This document shows, one piece after another, positions 25,350 through 34,545 of a DNA stretch of 64,000 nucleotides; positions within the stretch are counted from its first letter, which is position 1, and every line of letters begins with the position of its first letter. The notes under the pieces were generated by a model. That model ran no database searches and was not told the origin of the DNA. It saw nothing but the letters and a program-made list of their open reading frames with translations. Both the position numbers and the translations under genes were made by a program. Origin of the DNA: Pseudomonas uvaldensis (GTDB lineage Bacteria; Pseudomonadota; Gammaproteobacteria; Pseudomonadales; Pseudomonadaceae); NCBI RefSeq assembly GCF_021271205.1, contig NZ_JAIWKS010000009.1, positions 1-64,000 on the forward strand, in the 5' to 3' direction.

Positions 25350-27401
25350 GTGAGCGTGAACAACCCTCTTTTGCAGCCCTACGACCTTCCGCCATTCTCG
25401 GCGATCCGTGCCGAGCACGTGCAGCCGGCCATCGAACAGATCCTGACTGACAACCGCGCCGCCATCGCTGAAATCCTCAAGACCCAGGGCAGCCAGCCTA
25501 CCTGGGCCGGCCTGGTGCTGGCGATGGACGAACTCAACGATCGCCTGGGCGCCGCCTGGAGCCCGGTGAGCCACCTGAACGCCGTGCGCAACAGCCCGGA
25601 ACTGCGCGAGGCCTACGAGGCCTGCCTGCCGGCGCTGAGTGCCTACTCCACCGAGCTGGGCCAGAACCGTGAGTTGTTCCAGGCTTTCGAAGCCCTGGCC
25701 AACAGCCCCGAAGCCGCCGGTTTCGACGTGGCGCAGAAAACCATCCTCGAGCACTCCTTGCGGGACTTCCGCCTGTCGGGCATCGACCTGCCGCCCGACC
25801 AGCAGAAGCGCTACGCCGAAGTGCAGAGCAAGTTGTCCGAGCTGGGCAGCCGCTTCTCCAATCAACTGCTGGACGCCACCCAGGCCTGGACCAAGCACGT
25901 CACTGACGAAGCCGCCCTCGCCGGCCTCACCGATTCAGCCAAGGCGCAAATGGCCGCGGCCGCCCAGGCCAAGGGGCTGGACGGCTGGCTGATCAACCTG
26001 GAATTCCCCAGCTACTACGCGGTGATGACCTACGCCGAAGATCGCGCCCTGCGTGAAGAAGTCTACGCCGCCTACTGCACCCGAGCGTCTGATCAGGGCC
26101 CGAACGCTGGCCAAAACGACAACGGCCCGGTGATGGAGCAGATCCTCGATCTGCGCCAGGAATTGGCCGGGCTGCTGGGTTTCGCCAACTTCGCCGAACT
26201 GAGCCTGGCGACCAAAATGGCCGAGTCCAGCGATCAGGTCCTGAGCTTCCTGCGGGATCTGGCCAAGCGCAGCAAACCGTTCGCCGCCCAGGACCTGGAA
26301 CAGTTGAAGGCATTTGCCGCCGAACAGGGCTGCCCGGACTTGCAGAGCTGGGACAGCGGTTTCTATGGCGAAAAACTGCGCCAGCAACGCTACAGCGTGG
26401 CCCAGGAAGCCCTGCGCGCCTACTTCCCGATCGACAAGGTACTGAGCGGCCTGTTCGCTATCGTGCAACGCCTGTACGGCATCGAAATCGCCGAGCTGAA
26501 GGAATTCGATAGCTGGCATCCCGACGTGCGCCTGTTCGAGATCAAGGAAAACGGCCAGCACGTCGGTCGTTTCTTCTTTGACCTGTATGCCCGCGCCAAC
26601 AAGCGCGGCGGTGCCTGGATGGATGGCGCCCGTGACCGTCGACGCACCCTCGATGGCGTGCTGCAAAGCCCGGTCGCCAACCTGGTCTGTAACTTCACCC
26701 CGGCTGACAGCGGCAAACCCGCGCTGCTGACCCACGACGAAGTCACCACCCTGTTCCACGAGTTCGGCCATGGCCTGCATCACCTGCTGACCCGCGTCGA
26801 ACACGCCGGCGTTTCCGGCATCAACGGCGTGGCCTGGGACGCAGTGGAGCTGCCAAGCCAGTTCATGGAGAACTGGTGCTGGGAGCCGGAAGGCCTGGCG
26901 CTGATTTCCGGTCACTACGAAACCGGCGAACCGTTGCCCCAGGACCTGCTGGAAAAGATGCTCGCGGCAAAAAACTTCCAGTCCGGCCTGATGATGGTTC
27001 GTCAGCTGGAGTTCTCGCTGTTCGACTTCGAGCTGCACGCCACCCACGGCGACGGTCGCAGCGTGGCGCAAGTGCTCGAAGGTGTGCGCGACGAAGTCTC
27101 GGTAATGCGTCCGCCCGCCTACAACCGCTTCCCCAACAGTTTCGCCCACATCTTCGCCGGCGGTTACGCGGCGGGCTACTACAGCTACAAATGGGCGGAA
27201 GTGCTGTCGGCCGACGCGTTCTCCAAGTTCGAAGAAGATGGCGTACTCAATGCCGACACCGGCCGCGCCTTCCGCGAAGCGATCCTGGCCCGTGGCGGTT
27301 CCCAGGAGCCAATGGTGCTGTTCGTCGACTTCCGTGGCCGTGAGCCGTCGATTGACGCACTCTTGCGCCACAGCGGCCTGAGCGAGGACGCGGCAGCATG
27401 A
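25350..27401 (+). CDS. prlC: Oligopeptidase A (M3 metallopeptidase)
   Basis: 683-residue cytosolic zinc endopeptidase that degrades signal peptides and other short peptides. The zinc site is His470-Glu471-Phe-Gly-His474 and Glu500 in DAVELPSQ. The substrate loop HIFAGGYAAGYYSYKW starts at His600. I chose the GTG at 25350: it gives the usual N-terminus (VSVNNPLLQPYDLPPF) and has CCAAGG 8 bases upstream; the ATG at 25323 is the alternative. Its stop overlaps the next start (ATGA). Confidence 0.95.
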   Translation: MSVNNPLLQPYDLPPFSAIRAEHVQPAIEQILTDNRAAIAEILKTQGSQPTWAGLVLAMDELNDRLGAAWSPVSHLNAVRNSPELREAYEACLPALSAYSTELGQNRELFQAFEALANSPEAAGFDVAQKTILEHSLRDFRLSGIDLPPDQQKRYAEVQSKLSELGSRFSNQLLDATQAWTKHVTDEAALAGLTDSAKAQMAAAAQAKGLDGWLINLEFPSYYAVMTYAEDRALREEVYAAYCTRASDQGPNAGQNDNGPVMEQILDLRQELAGLLGFANFAELSLATKMAESSDQVLSFLRDLAKRSKPFAAQDLEQLKAFAAEQGCPDLQSWDSGFYGEKLRQQRYSVAQEALRAYFPIDKVLSGLFAIVQRLYGIEIAELKEFDSWHPDVRLFEIKENGQHVGRFFFDLYARANKRGGAWMDGARDRRRTLDGVLQSPVANLVCNFTPADSGKPALLTHDEVTTLFHEFGHGLHHLLTRVEHAGVSGINGVAWDAVELPSQFMENWCWEPEGLALISGHYETGEPLPQDLLEKMLAAKNFQSGLMMVRQLEFSLFDFELHATHGDGRSVAQVLEGVRDEVSVMRPPAYNRFPNSFAHIFAGGYAAGYYSYKWAEVLSADAFSKFEEDGVLNADTGRAFREAILARGGSQEPMVLFVDFRGREPSIDALLRHSGLSEDAAA

Positions 27402-27676
27402 GTGAGGGGCCTGTGATCACCAAGAAACGCTTTATCGCCGGGGCGGTCTGCCCGGCGTGCAGCGAGCCGGACAAGTTGATGATGTGGAATGAAGACGGCG
27501 TGCCGCATCGCGAGTGCGTGGCCTGCGGCTACTCCGACACGCTCAACGAACAGGGCCTGTCAGTGCCCAAGGAGCTGGGCACCCGGGTCAATACCTCCGC
27601 GCCCAAAGTGCCGGACGCCAAGGTCCAGGCGGTGCAGTTCTTCCCCAATCCCAAGTTGAAGAAAAAACCCGACTGA
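27398..27676 (+). CDS. YheV-like zinc-ribbon protein
   Basis: 92-residue protein with two CxxC pairs (VCPACSEPDK and ECVACGYSD) about 20 residues apart, forming a zinc ribbon, and a basic C-terminal tail. It overlaps prlC by four bases and is its constant neighbour in pseudomonads. The function is unknown; zinc ribbons of this size often bind nucleic acid or protein partners. Confidence 0.85.
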   Translation: MSEGPVITKKRFIAGAVCPACSEPDKLMMWNEDGVPHRECVACGYSDTLNEQGLSVPKELGTRVNTSAPKVPDAKVQAVQFFPNPKLKKKPD

Positions 27677-27789
27677 CATCGGCGGCATCACCTTCCGGGC
27701 CGTCCGGCCCGGAAGCGATATTTATATACCGCCCGCCTTGTCGCCTTCCTGCCCAGACTGACCCTCCAGTCCAGACAGGAAGCGATCCC

Positions 27790-29811
27790 ATGCCCGACGA
27801 TGATAATCCGCTCTTGCAGGCTTATGACCTGCCGCCCTTTTCGCAGATCCAGGCCAGACATTTCCTGCCGGCGCTCGAACGGATGCTTGCCGAAAGCAGC
27901 GATCAGGTGGCGGCAATCATCAAGACTCAACAGCCCTTTCCTACTTGGGATGATCTGGTGCTGGCCATGGACGAAATCCATGCCCGGCTGAAGCGTTTCG
28001 ATTATGTACTGGACTGCCTGACTTCGACCCGGACAGGAAAGGCCTGGACCCAGGCCTCACTGGACTGTCACCAACGATTGCAGGATTTCCAGCAGTCGTT
28101 GGCGCGCAACCCCGATCTGTTTCGGCTCTACCAGCAGTTGGCAGGCAGCCAGATCGCCCGGCATTTCGAACCGGCGAGAAAACGTGTCCTGGAAAAAATT
28201 CTGCAACGTTTCCGCCGAAACGGTTTGAACGGGTTACCCGATGCGGTCCAGACAGACCTGAACCTACTGAAGCGACGTATGCAAGGAGCTCGGCAACTCT
28301 TCCTGGAGCACCTGCAGGCAGCCAACAAGGCCTGGAGCCAATCATTCGATGATGAGCGGCAGTTGAGTGGTCTGCCGCCCCCCTACAAACAGCAGATGGC
28401 CAACCAGGCACGGGAAGCGGGGCGTACGGGGTGGTTGCTCACGCTCAGTGACGAATCGTTCGGCATCGTGACGAGCTACGCCGACAATCGCCAACTGCGC
28501 GAAGACATCTACATCGCCTACAGCACCCGGGCCTCGGATCGAGGCCCCCATGCCCACCAGTTCGACAACGGTCCCGTACTCTGGCAATTGCTGCAGGATC
28601 GTCGTCGTTACGCCAGCCTGCTGGGCTACTCTGACTTCGCTCAAATGGCCATCGAACCGGATCAAGCCGAGTCCACCGCTCAGGTCATCGCCTTTTTGCA
28701 GGACCAGCTCCAACAGCACCAGGACGTTTTTATCCAGGACACGGAACAGCTGAAGGCGTTTGCCAGGCAACAAGGTTTCAATGAACTTCGTCCTTGGGAC
28801 TACCCCTACCTGACGGAAAAACTTCGCCAGCACACAGCGGGGTTTTCAATGCACGCAGCCAGCGCCTGGTTCCCCCTGGAATCCACCTTTTCCCAACTGC
28901 TGCTGATGGCGAAACAGCTGTTCGCCGTGGACCTCATCGAACGCCGGGACGTCGCGACCTGGCACCCGGAGGTACGGCTTTTCGAGGTCCGGGAACGGGG
29001 AGAAGCCATCGGTTACCTCTATTTCGATCCCTTCGAGGACGCCAACGCAGGCGGCTACCCCAGCACCACCGTCTTGCGAAACCGCCACATCACCGCCGAA
29101 GGCCGGCCCCGTCACCCCATCGCCGCCCTGCACGCCTGGCTGCCACGCAGCGCCGACGCGAAACCCGTCCTGCTCAATCATCTGCAACTGCGCGTGCTGA
29201 TGCATGAGTTTGGCCATTGCCTGCATCACCTGTTGAGCCGGGCGGAATATCGCGACGTGTCGGGAATCATGGAGTTGTCCGGCGATACGTCCGAGTTTGC
29301 CGGCGTGTTGTTCGAGCAATGGTGCTTTGCCAAAGAGTGCCTGGTTCGCCTGTCCGGGCATTACCAGACCGGCAAGCCCCTGCCTGACGAAACGGCCGAC
29401 CAGCTGCTGACCTTCGTCAATACCCAGGCCAGTTGGGAAACGGCCGCCCTCTTGCGCAACGCTCTGTTCGATATGGAACTGCACCGCAGCCACAGCGACG
29501 GTCGTACGGTTCAGCAAGTGTTCGATCAGGTCAGCGCGCAGATCGGGCACCTGCCCGTGGCCGGTTACGAACGCTGGCCCAACGCGCTGGACTACATGGT
29601 GACCGGCTATGCAGCCCGGATCTACGCCTACATCTGGTCGAAGGAACTGGCCCTGAATGCATTTGAGAGATTCAAGCGCGAGGGATTGTTCAACACGGCC
29701 ACCGGCCGGGCGCTGCGCGAAACGGTCTTCGGCCCGGGCGATTCGCGACCACTGGCCGAATCCATTGCAGCGTTTTCAGCCACACCGGCGGTCATTGCCC
29801 GGGAGACGTGA
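27790..29811 (+). CDS. Divergent M3-family peptidase, PrlC paralogue
   Basis: 673-residue paralogue of PrlC, collinear over its whole length (NPLLQAYDLPPFSQIQARHF at the start). The zinc site is kept: His472-Glu473-Phe-Gly-His476 and Glu502, with the same 30-residue spacing as in PrlC. Other conserved parts have changed: PrlC's ELPSQFME becomes EFAGVLFE, and the substrate loop has Tyr602 in place of the catalytic-site His600 and lacks one glycine of GGYAAGYY. I infer a peptidase with altered specificity or reduced activity. It lies 113 bases after the zinc-ribbon gene and is probably in the prlC transcript. Confidence 0.85.
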   Translation: MPDDDNPLLQAYDLPPFSQIQARHFLPALERMLAESSDQVAAIIKTQQPFPTWDDLVLAMDEIHARLKRFDYVLDCLTSTRTGKAWTQASLDCHQRLQDFQQSLARNPDLFRLYQQLAGSQIARHFEPARKRVLEKILQRFRRNGLNGLPDAVQTDLNLLKRRMQGARQLFLEHLQAANKAWSQSFDDERQLSGLPPPYKQQMANQAREAGRTGWLLTLSDESFGIVTSYADNRQLREDIYIAYSTRASDRGPHAHQFDNGPVLWQLLQDRRRYASLLGYSDFAQMAIEPDQAESTAQVIAFLQDQLQQHQDVFIQDTEQLKAFARQQGFNELRPWDYPYLTEKLRQHTAGFSMHAASAWFPLESTFSQLLLMAKQLFAVDLIERRDVATWHPEVRLFEVRERGEAIGYLYFDPFEDANAGGYPSTTVLRNRHITAEGRPRHPIAALHAWLPRSADAKPVLLNHLQLRVLMHEFGHCLHHLLSRAEYRDVSGIMELSGDTSEFAGVLFEQWCFAKECLVRLSGHYQTGKPLPDETADQLLTFVNTQASWETAALLRNALFDMELHRSHSDGRTVQQVFDQVSAQIGHLPVAGYERWPNALDYMVTGYAARIYAYIWSKELALNAFERFKREGLFNTATGRALRETVFGPGDSRPLAESIAAFSATPAVIARET

Positions 29812-30100
29812 GGTGCGCGTCGAAGTGATGGCTGTCGCCAAAGCCACCACCTTCGATCATTTCGTTCAATGCGTCCTCCTTGCTCCAGCCTTGCATAGTG
29901 GGTGCGATAGGACAATTGCACCCGCTCGATGCCGGGCGTGGACAGGCATTGCGCATCCGAGTCCGGCAGAAGGTGATAGCGGGGAATTCGAGTCGCCCAG
30001 TGTCGGCTCGATCCGGTTAAAACCCGTCGGCGGGATGTCAAAGCGCCGTGAACGGCCAAACCAGACTGCCGAATGGCACTGGCCTGAATTACAGATAGCG
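29792..30100 (-). pseudogene. Decayed dual-specificity-type phosphatase gene
   Basis: The gap of 325 bases between the PrlC paralogue and the radical-SAM gene carries phosphatase-like pieces on the minus strand in different frames. In order they are FDIPPTGFNRIEPTL, then LPDSDAQCLSTPGIERVQLSYRT, then QGWSKEDALNEMIEGGGFG with a stop at 29792. These resemble the start, the LYRSALP/GIxxVxxxR region and the C-terminal helix of small Tyr/dual-specificity phosphatases. The segment that would hold the HCxxGxxRTG active site is absent. I infer a gene broken by frameshifts and an internal deletion; the family call rests on pattern memory. Confidence 0.45.
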
Positions 30101-30104
30101 AATA

Positions 30105-30120
30105 CTGTATACCCATACAG
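30105..30120. promoter_or_regulatory. LexA (SOS) box
   Basis: CTGTATACCCATACAG is a full CTG-N10-CAG LexA site with both TAT/ATA inner triplets. It ends 16 bases before the ATG of the radical-SAM gene, so LexA binding should block its expression until DNA damage. Confidence 0.85.
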
Positions 30121-30136
30121 CATTCGGAGCATATCC

Positions 30137-31195
30137 ATGTCAGCCTCTCTTCCGCCTCGCGGTCGCGGCACGGCCGCCAACCCGCACAACCGCTTTGCCC
30201 CAAGTCGCTCGGTGGTCGAGGACGACGGCTGGTATCAGGAAGTACCGCCGACCCAAGGCACCGAAGTACGCATCGAAACGGCAAAAACCATCATCACCCG
30301 CAACACCTCGCCGGACATCGGTTTCGACCGCTCGATCAACCCCTACCGGGGCTGCGAACACGGTTGCATCTACTGCTACGCGCGACCCAGCCACGCCTAT
30401 TGGGACATGTCGCCGGGGCTGGATTTCGAGACGAAGCTGATCGCCAAGACCAATGCCGCCGATGTGCTGGAAGAACAGTTGTCCAGGCGCGGCTACCAAT
30501 GCGCGCCGATTGCCCTGGGCGCCAATACCGATCCCTACCAGCCCATCGAACGCGAACACGGAATTACCCGACAGATCCTTCAGGTGCTGCTGCGCTATCG
30601 CCATCCGGTGACGATCGTCACCAAAGGCTCGCTGATTCTGCGCGACCTGGATCTGCTGACCGAATTGGCACAGCAGCGCCTGGTCAGGGTCATGATCAGC
30701 CTGACCACCCTGGACGATGAACTCAAACGCATTCTCGAACCGCGCGCGGCGGCACCCAAGGCGCGGCTACGGGCGATCCGGGTGATGCGCGAGGCGGGTA
30801 TTGCGGTAGGGGTGTTGTGTTCGCCGATGATTCCGATGATCAACGACAGTGAGATCGAAAGCCTGCTGACCGAAGCCCATGCCGCGGGAGCGCAAAGCGC
30901 CTCCTATATCATGCTGCGGCTGCCGCTGGAGGTCGCCCCGCTGTTCGAGGAGTGGTTGCAGGCCCACTACCCGCAGCGCGCCGCCCACGTCCTGAGCCTG
31001 GTTCGCCAGAGCCGAGGCGGCGAGCTCTATGACAGCCGGTTCGGTACGCGAATGCGCGGCGAAGGGCCGTTCGCCGACCTGCTGGCCCAGCGGTTCACCA
31101 AGGCCCTCAAGCGCCTCGGGCTCGAGCGACGCGGCGGTTACGATCTCGATTGCGACGCCTTTTGTCCGCCGGGCCGACAGATGTCGTTGATTTGA
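30137..31195 (+). CDS. PA0069-type radical SAM protein, SOS-controlled
   Basis: 352-residue radical SAM protein. The 4Fe-4S cluster binds Cys73, Cys77 and Cys80 in YRGCEHGCIYCYARPSH. It belongs to the SplB-related group (spore photoproduct lyase relatives, Rv2578c/PA0069 type): GANTDPYQPIE, VTIVTKGSLILRDLDLL and VLCSPMIPMIND are family blocks. A LexA box just upstream fits a role in DNA damage, perhaps repair of a base lesion; the reaction is unknown. I chose the ATG at 30137, with CGGAG upstream; the longer open frame to 29657 overlaps other genes. Confidence 0.9.
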   Translation: MSASLPPRGRGTAANPHNRFAPSRSVVEDDGWYQEVPPTQGTEVRIETAKTIITRNTSPDIGFDRSINPYRGCEHGCIYCYARPSHAYWDMSPGLDFETKLIAKTNAADVLEEQLSRRGYQCAPIALGANTDPYQPIEREHGITRQILQVLLRYRHPVTIVTKGSLILRDLDLLTELAQQRLVRVMISLTTLDDELKRILEPRAAAPKARLRAIRVMREAGIAVGVLCSPMIPMINDSEIESLLTEAHAAGAQSASYIMLRLPLEVAPLFEEWLQAHYPQRAAHVLSLVRQSRGGELYDSRFGTRMRGEGPFADLLAQRFTKALKRLGLERRGGYDLDCDAFCPPGRQMSLI

Positions 31196-31390
31196 TTAAA
31201 GTTGACCTTGTGACATGGGCCCGAAATGATCGCACCTGTACTTTAGGCCATGCCTGTAATCGTTGTTCTAGAGCCATCGATTCAGTTTGAGTTAAGTTTC
31301 GGTCGCTACCTTGTTCATCGAGTGACTGACGGGTCGAACCCTTCGACCTGGATGTTTTTTAACCAGCCACTGGCGTTATGAGGATGAATC

Positions 31391-32122
31391 ATGAGTGACA
31401 AGGATAAACAGCCGTTGGCTGCGTCGGCTTCAGCCCAACCGGAGGCGGAAACCGCCGATGCAGCGCTGCAGCATATTGTTGACGGCTTTTTGCATTTCCA
31501 TCACGAGATCTTTCCGCAGCAGGAAGAACTCTTCAAGAAACTCGCCACTGCCCAGAAGCCCCGGGCAATGTTCATCACCTGCGCCGATTCGCGCATCGTG
31601 CCCGAGCTGATTACCCACAGCTCACCCGGCGACCTGTTCGTGACCCGTAACGTGGGCAACGTCGTTCCACCCTACGGACAGATGAACGGTGGTGTTTCCA
31701 CCGCCATCGAATACGCCGTACTGGCCCTCGGCGTGCAGCACATCATCGTCTGCGGCCACTCCGATTGCGGCGCCATGCGCGCAGTGCTCAACCCCGATAC
31801 CCTGGAAAAAATGCCCACGGTCAAGGCCTGGCTACGCCACGCCGAAGTGGCCAAGACCATGGTTCACGACAATTGCCCGTGCGGCGATGAAAAACAGACC
31901 ATGCCCATCCTCACCGAAGAGAACGTGATCGCGCAGCTGCACCACTTGCGAACGCACCCTTCGGTGGCCTCTCGCATGGCCAGCGGCCAGTTGTTCATCC
32001 ATGGTTGGGTGTACAACATCGAGACCAGCGAGATCAAAGCCTTTGACGCGGACCGGAACTGTTTCCTGCCGCTCGATGGCAGCCATCCGATTCCGGTGGC
32101 GACGCCCAAAGCGCGCTTCTAA
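31391..32122 (+). CDS. can: Beta-class carbonic anhydrase
   Basis: 243-residue beta-carbonic anhydrase. The zinc ligands are Cys64 (FITCADSRIVPE), His123 and Cys126 (VCGHSDCGAM), with the Asp66-Arg68 dyad. It interconverts CO2 and bicarbonate in the cytosol. The N-terminal 25 residues are Ala/Glu-rich and extend beyond the usual start. It lies 88 bases upstream of a SulP transporter on the same strand, which suggests joint bicarbonate supply. Confidence 0.95.
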   Translation: MSDKDKQPLAASASAQPEAETADAALQHIVDGFLHFHHEIFPQQEELFKKLATAQKPRAMFITCADSRIVPELITHSSPGDLFVTRNVGNVVPPYGQMNGGVSTAIEYAVLALGVQHIIVCGHSDCGAMRAVLNPDTLEKMPTVKAWLRHAEVAKTMVHDNCPCGDEKQTMPILTEENVIAQLHHLRTHPSVASRMASGQLFIHGWVYNIETSEIKAFDADRNCFLPLDGSHPIPVATPKARF

Positions 32123-32210
32123 CCGCTCCTAAACATCTGCGTGGTACAAGCCCAGTCTGCTTTCGAGCGGCCTGGCCTTGCCATGCCTGAAGAATCTCGG
32201 GAGAGTCGCC

Positions 32211-33740
32211 ATGCGTGCTGCTCAATTGAAAGCTGTTCTGCCACGGGAGCTGCTGGCTTCGGTGGTTGTGTTTCTGGTGGCATTGCCCTTGTGCATGGGC
32301 ATTGCCATCGCGTCCGGCCTGCCACCTGCCAAAGGGTTGATCACCGGTATCGTTGGCGGCCTGGTGGTGGGTTTTCTTGCCGGCTCCAAGTTGCAAGTCA
32401 GCGGGCCGGCCGCCGGCTTGGCGGTGCTGGTCTTCGAACTGGTGCGCCAGCATGGCGTAGGGATGCTCGGGCCGATCCTGCTGCTGGCGGGTTTTCTGCA
32501 ATTGCTGGCCGGGCGTTTTCGCCTGGGCTGCTGGTTCCGGGTCACCGCGCCTGCGGTGGTGTACGGGATGCTGGCGGGTATCGGCGTGCTGATCGTCCTG
32601 TCCCAGGTCCATGTGATGCTCGATGCGGCGCCCAAGCCGTCGGGACTGGATAACCTGGCGGCGTTCCCTGGCGCAGTGTCCCAGGCGTTGCCGTCATTCG
32701 GCTGGCAGGCCGGTTTGCTCGGTTTGTCGACGATTGCAGTGATGTGGTTGTGGGAGAAGTTTCGTCCGCACAGCCTGCGCTTCATTCCTGGCGCCTTGCT
32801 CGGCGTGGGCCTGGCAACCGTTGCCAGTCTGTTATTGGCCTTGCAGGTCAAGCGCGTGGAAGTGCCGGACAACCTCGCCGAAGCCATCGACTGGCTGCGC
32901 CCGGCGGACCTGCTGAACCTGGCAGACCCGAGCGTGCTGATCGCGGCGTTCGCTGTGGCCTTCATCGCCAGCGCGGAAACCCTGCTGTCGGCGGCCGCCG
33001 TGGATCGTATGCACAGCGGCGAGCGCGCCGACTTCGACCGGGAACTGTCCGCGCAAGGTGTCGGCAACATGCTGTGCGGCTTGCTCGGCTCACTGCCGAT
33101 GACCGGCGTGATCGTACGCAGCTCGGCCAACGTCCAGGCTGGCGCCACCACGCGCATGTCGACGATTTTCCACGGCCTGTGGCTGCTGCTCTTCGTGCTG
33201 ATGCTGTCCAGCGTGCTGCAAAGTATTCCGGTGGCGAGCCTGGCAGGCGTGCTGGTGTACACCGGTTTCAAACTGGTGGATATCAAGGCGTTCCGTAACC
33301 TGGGCCGTTATGGCCGGATGCCAATGTTCACCTACGCCGCGACGGCGCTGGCGATCATCTTCACCGACCTGCTGACGGGTGTGCTGATCGGCTTCGGCCT
33401 GACCCTGGCAAAACTGGCCTGGAAAGCCTCGCGCTTGAAAATCAGCCTGGTCGACCTGCCCCAGGAAGGCGAAATGGAACTGCGGCTGGTAGGCGCGGCC
33501 ACCTTCCTCAAGGTTCCGGCGTTGACCCAGGTTCTGGACACCATCCCTCCAGGCGTCACGGTGCATGTACCGCTCAACAACCTGAGCTACATCGACCATT
33601 CGTGCCTGGAACTGCTGGAAGAATGGAGCCGGGCCAATGCCAGCAAGGGCTCGAAGCTGCTGATCGAATCGCGCGGGCTCAAGCGCCGGTTGGAAGGGCG
33701 GTTGCGGACGAATGTTGGGGTTGGCGCGACAGCAGGATAG
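32211..33740 (+). CDS. SulP-family anion transporter
   Basis: 509-residue membrane protein with the SulP core of 10-14 spans. It begins ELLASVVVFLVALPLCMGIAIASGLPPAKGL and carries a short C-terminal STAS domain (from about 425; NNLSYIDHSCLELLEEW). Next to a carbonic anhydrase, the likely substrate is bicarbonate (sodium-bicarbonate symport, as in BicA-like proteins) rather than sulfate; that is inference from context. I chose the ATG at 32211 with CGGGAGA upstream; the TTG at 32178 is less likely. Confidence 0.88.
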   Translation: MRAAQLKAVLPRELLASVVVFLVALPLCMGIAIASGLPPAKGLITGIVGGLVVGFLAGSKLQVSGPAAGLAVLVFELVRQHGVGMLGPILLLAGFLQLLAGRFRLGCWFRVTAPAVVYGMLAGIGVLIVLSQVHVMLDAAPKPSGLDNLAAFPGAVSQALPSFGWQAGLLGLSTIAVMWLWEKFRPHSLRFIPGALLGVGLATVASLLLALQVKRVEVPDNLAEAIDWLRPADLLNLADPSVLIAAFAVAFIASAETLLSAAAVDRMHSGERADFDRELSAQGVGNMLCGLLGSLPMTGVIVRSSANVQAGATTRMSTIFHGLWLLLFVLMLSSVLQSIPVASLAGVLVYTGFKLVDIKAFRNLGRYGRMPMFTYAATALAIIFTDLLTGVLIGFGLTLAKLAWKASRLKISLVDLPQEGEMELRLVGAATFLKVPALTQVLDTIPPGVTVHVPLNNLSYIDHSCLELLEEWSRANASKGSKLLIESRGLKRRLEGRLRTNVGVGATAG

Positions 33741-33750
33741 TCCGCGATCC

Positions 33751-33840
33751 TGTGGGAGCGGGCTTGCTCGCGAAGGCGGAGTGTCAGGCAACATGTCTGT
33801 TAGCCGATACACCGCGTTCGCGAGCAAGCCCGTTCCCACA
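33751..33840. repeat. REPIN after the SulP gene
   Basis: TGTGGGAGCGGGCTTGCTCGCGAA at 33751-33774 faces its inverse at 33817-33840 with one mismatch. This is a second REP class (GCTTGCTCGCGAA), different from the class flanking the RAYT gene. Confidence 0.9.
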
Positions 33841-33894
33841 GTATTTGGTGTTTGCTGTCATTTCCCACTGGGTTCTGTGTGTACCTGGGATGGT

Positions 33895-34545
33895 TCAGGC
33901 CACCGGCTGTTCCAGCTCCAGGCCCACACCCAAGCGGCGGGACATACATGGCCAGCGCTTCCAGGCCTCGCCGGTTTGCGGGCTGCTGAGTTTCTCGCGG
34001 TAGGTTTCTACCGACTCCAATGCAAACGTCTCGTCATTGAGCATTTCATCGAAGGCGTGGTGCACCACTTCATCGAGCTGGTTGGCAAATTCCTCACCGA
34101 TCAATTGATGGGCAATCAGGTTGGCGACCGTCATGTCCAGGGGGATCAGCGGCTGGCCGAAATGCTTGATGTACAGGTCGTTGACCTCTTCCACGAACCG
34201 GTGCGCCAGGTAGGCCTCGTCCAACAGGCTGTCGAGCCCGACATGGCCGTCCATGATCGAGGGCGGCTGTAGGAAATACTGCTCGGCAATTTTCAATACC
34301 GGCTTGATCTGCGACTCGATGCCCGCCTCCCGGGCGACCTCGTTGGCCGCGTCCAGCAAGTCAGGCACCTCATCGATGTAGGCGGCGACGAAGCGCGTCA
34401 GGGCGTCGTTGGCATTGGCGTCCGGCAATTGGATCGCTCGGTGCAGGTTCGGCAACTGGGCTTGCAACTGACGGGTCAACTGGCCGGTCTCGGCCTCGTG
34501 TTGTTGGGCTTTTTGGATCTGCTCGCGCAATGCGGCGGTGTTCAT
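33895..34545 (-). CDS. Conserved hypothetical protein (PA0104-like)
   Basis: 216-residue soluble, acidic, mainly helical protein with no signal peptide or membrane segment. Several His residues (HEAETGQ, HQLIGEEFANQLDEVVHHAFDEML) recall metal-binding helices, but I do not recognise a known fold. It occupies the constant position between SulP and the cox genes in pseudomonads. I chose the ATG at 34545, preceded by CAGGAG. Confidence 0.7.
   Translation of the reverse strand: MNTAALREQIQKAQQHEAETGQLTRQLQAQLPNLHRAIQLPDANANDALTRFVAAYIDEVPDLLDAANEVAREAGIESQIKPVLKIAEQYFLQPPSIMDGHVGLDSLLDEAYLAHRFVEEVNDLYIKHFGQPLIPLDMTVANLIAHQLIGEEFANQLDEVVHHAFDEMLNDETFALESVETYREKLSSPQTGEAWKRWPCMSRRLGVGLELEQPVA

Noticed and set aside
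25935..27371. 478-codon minus-strand open frame
   Set aside because: Antisense to prlC.
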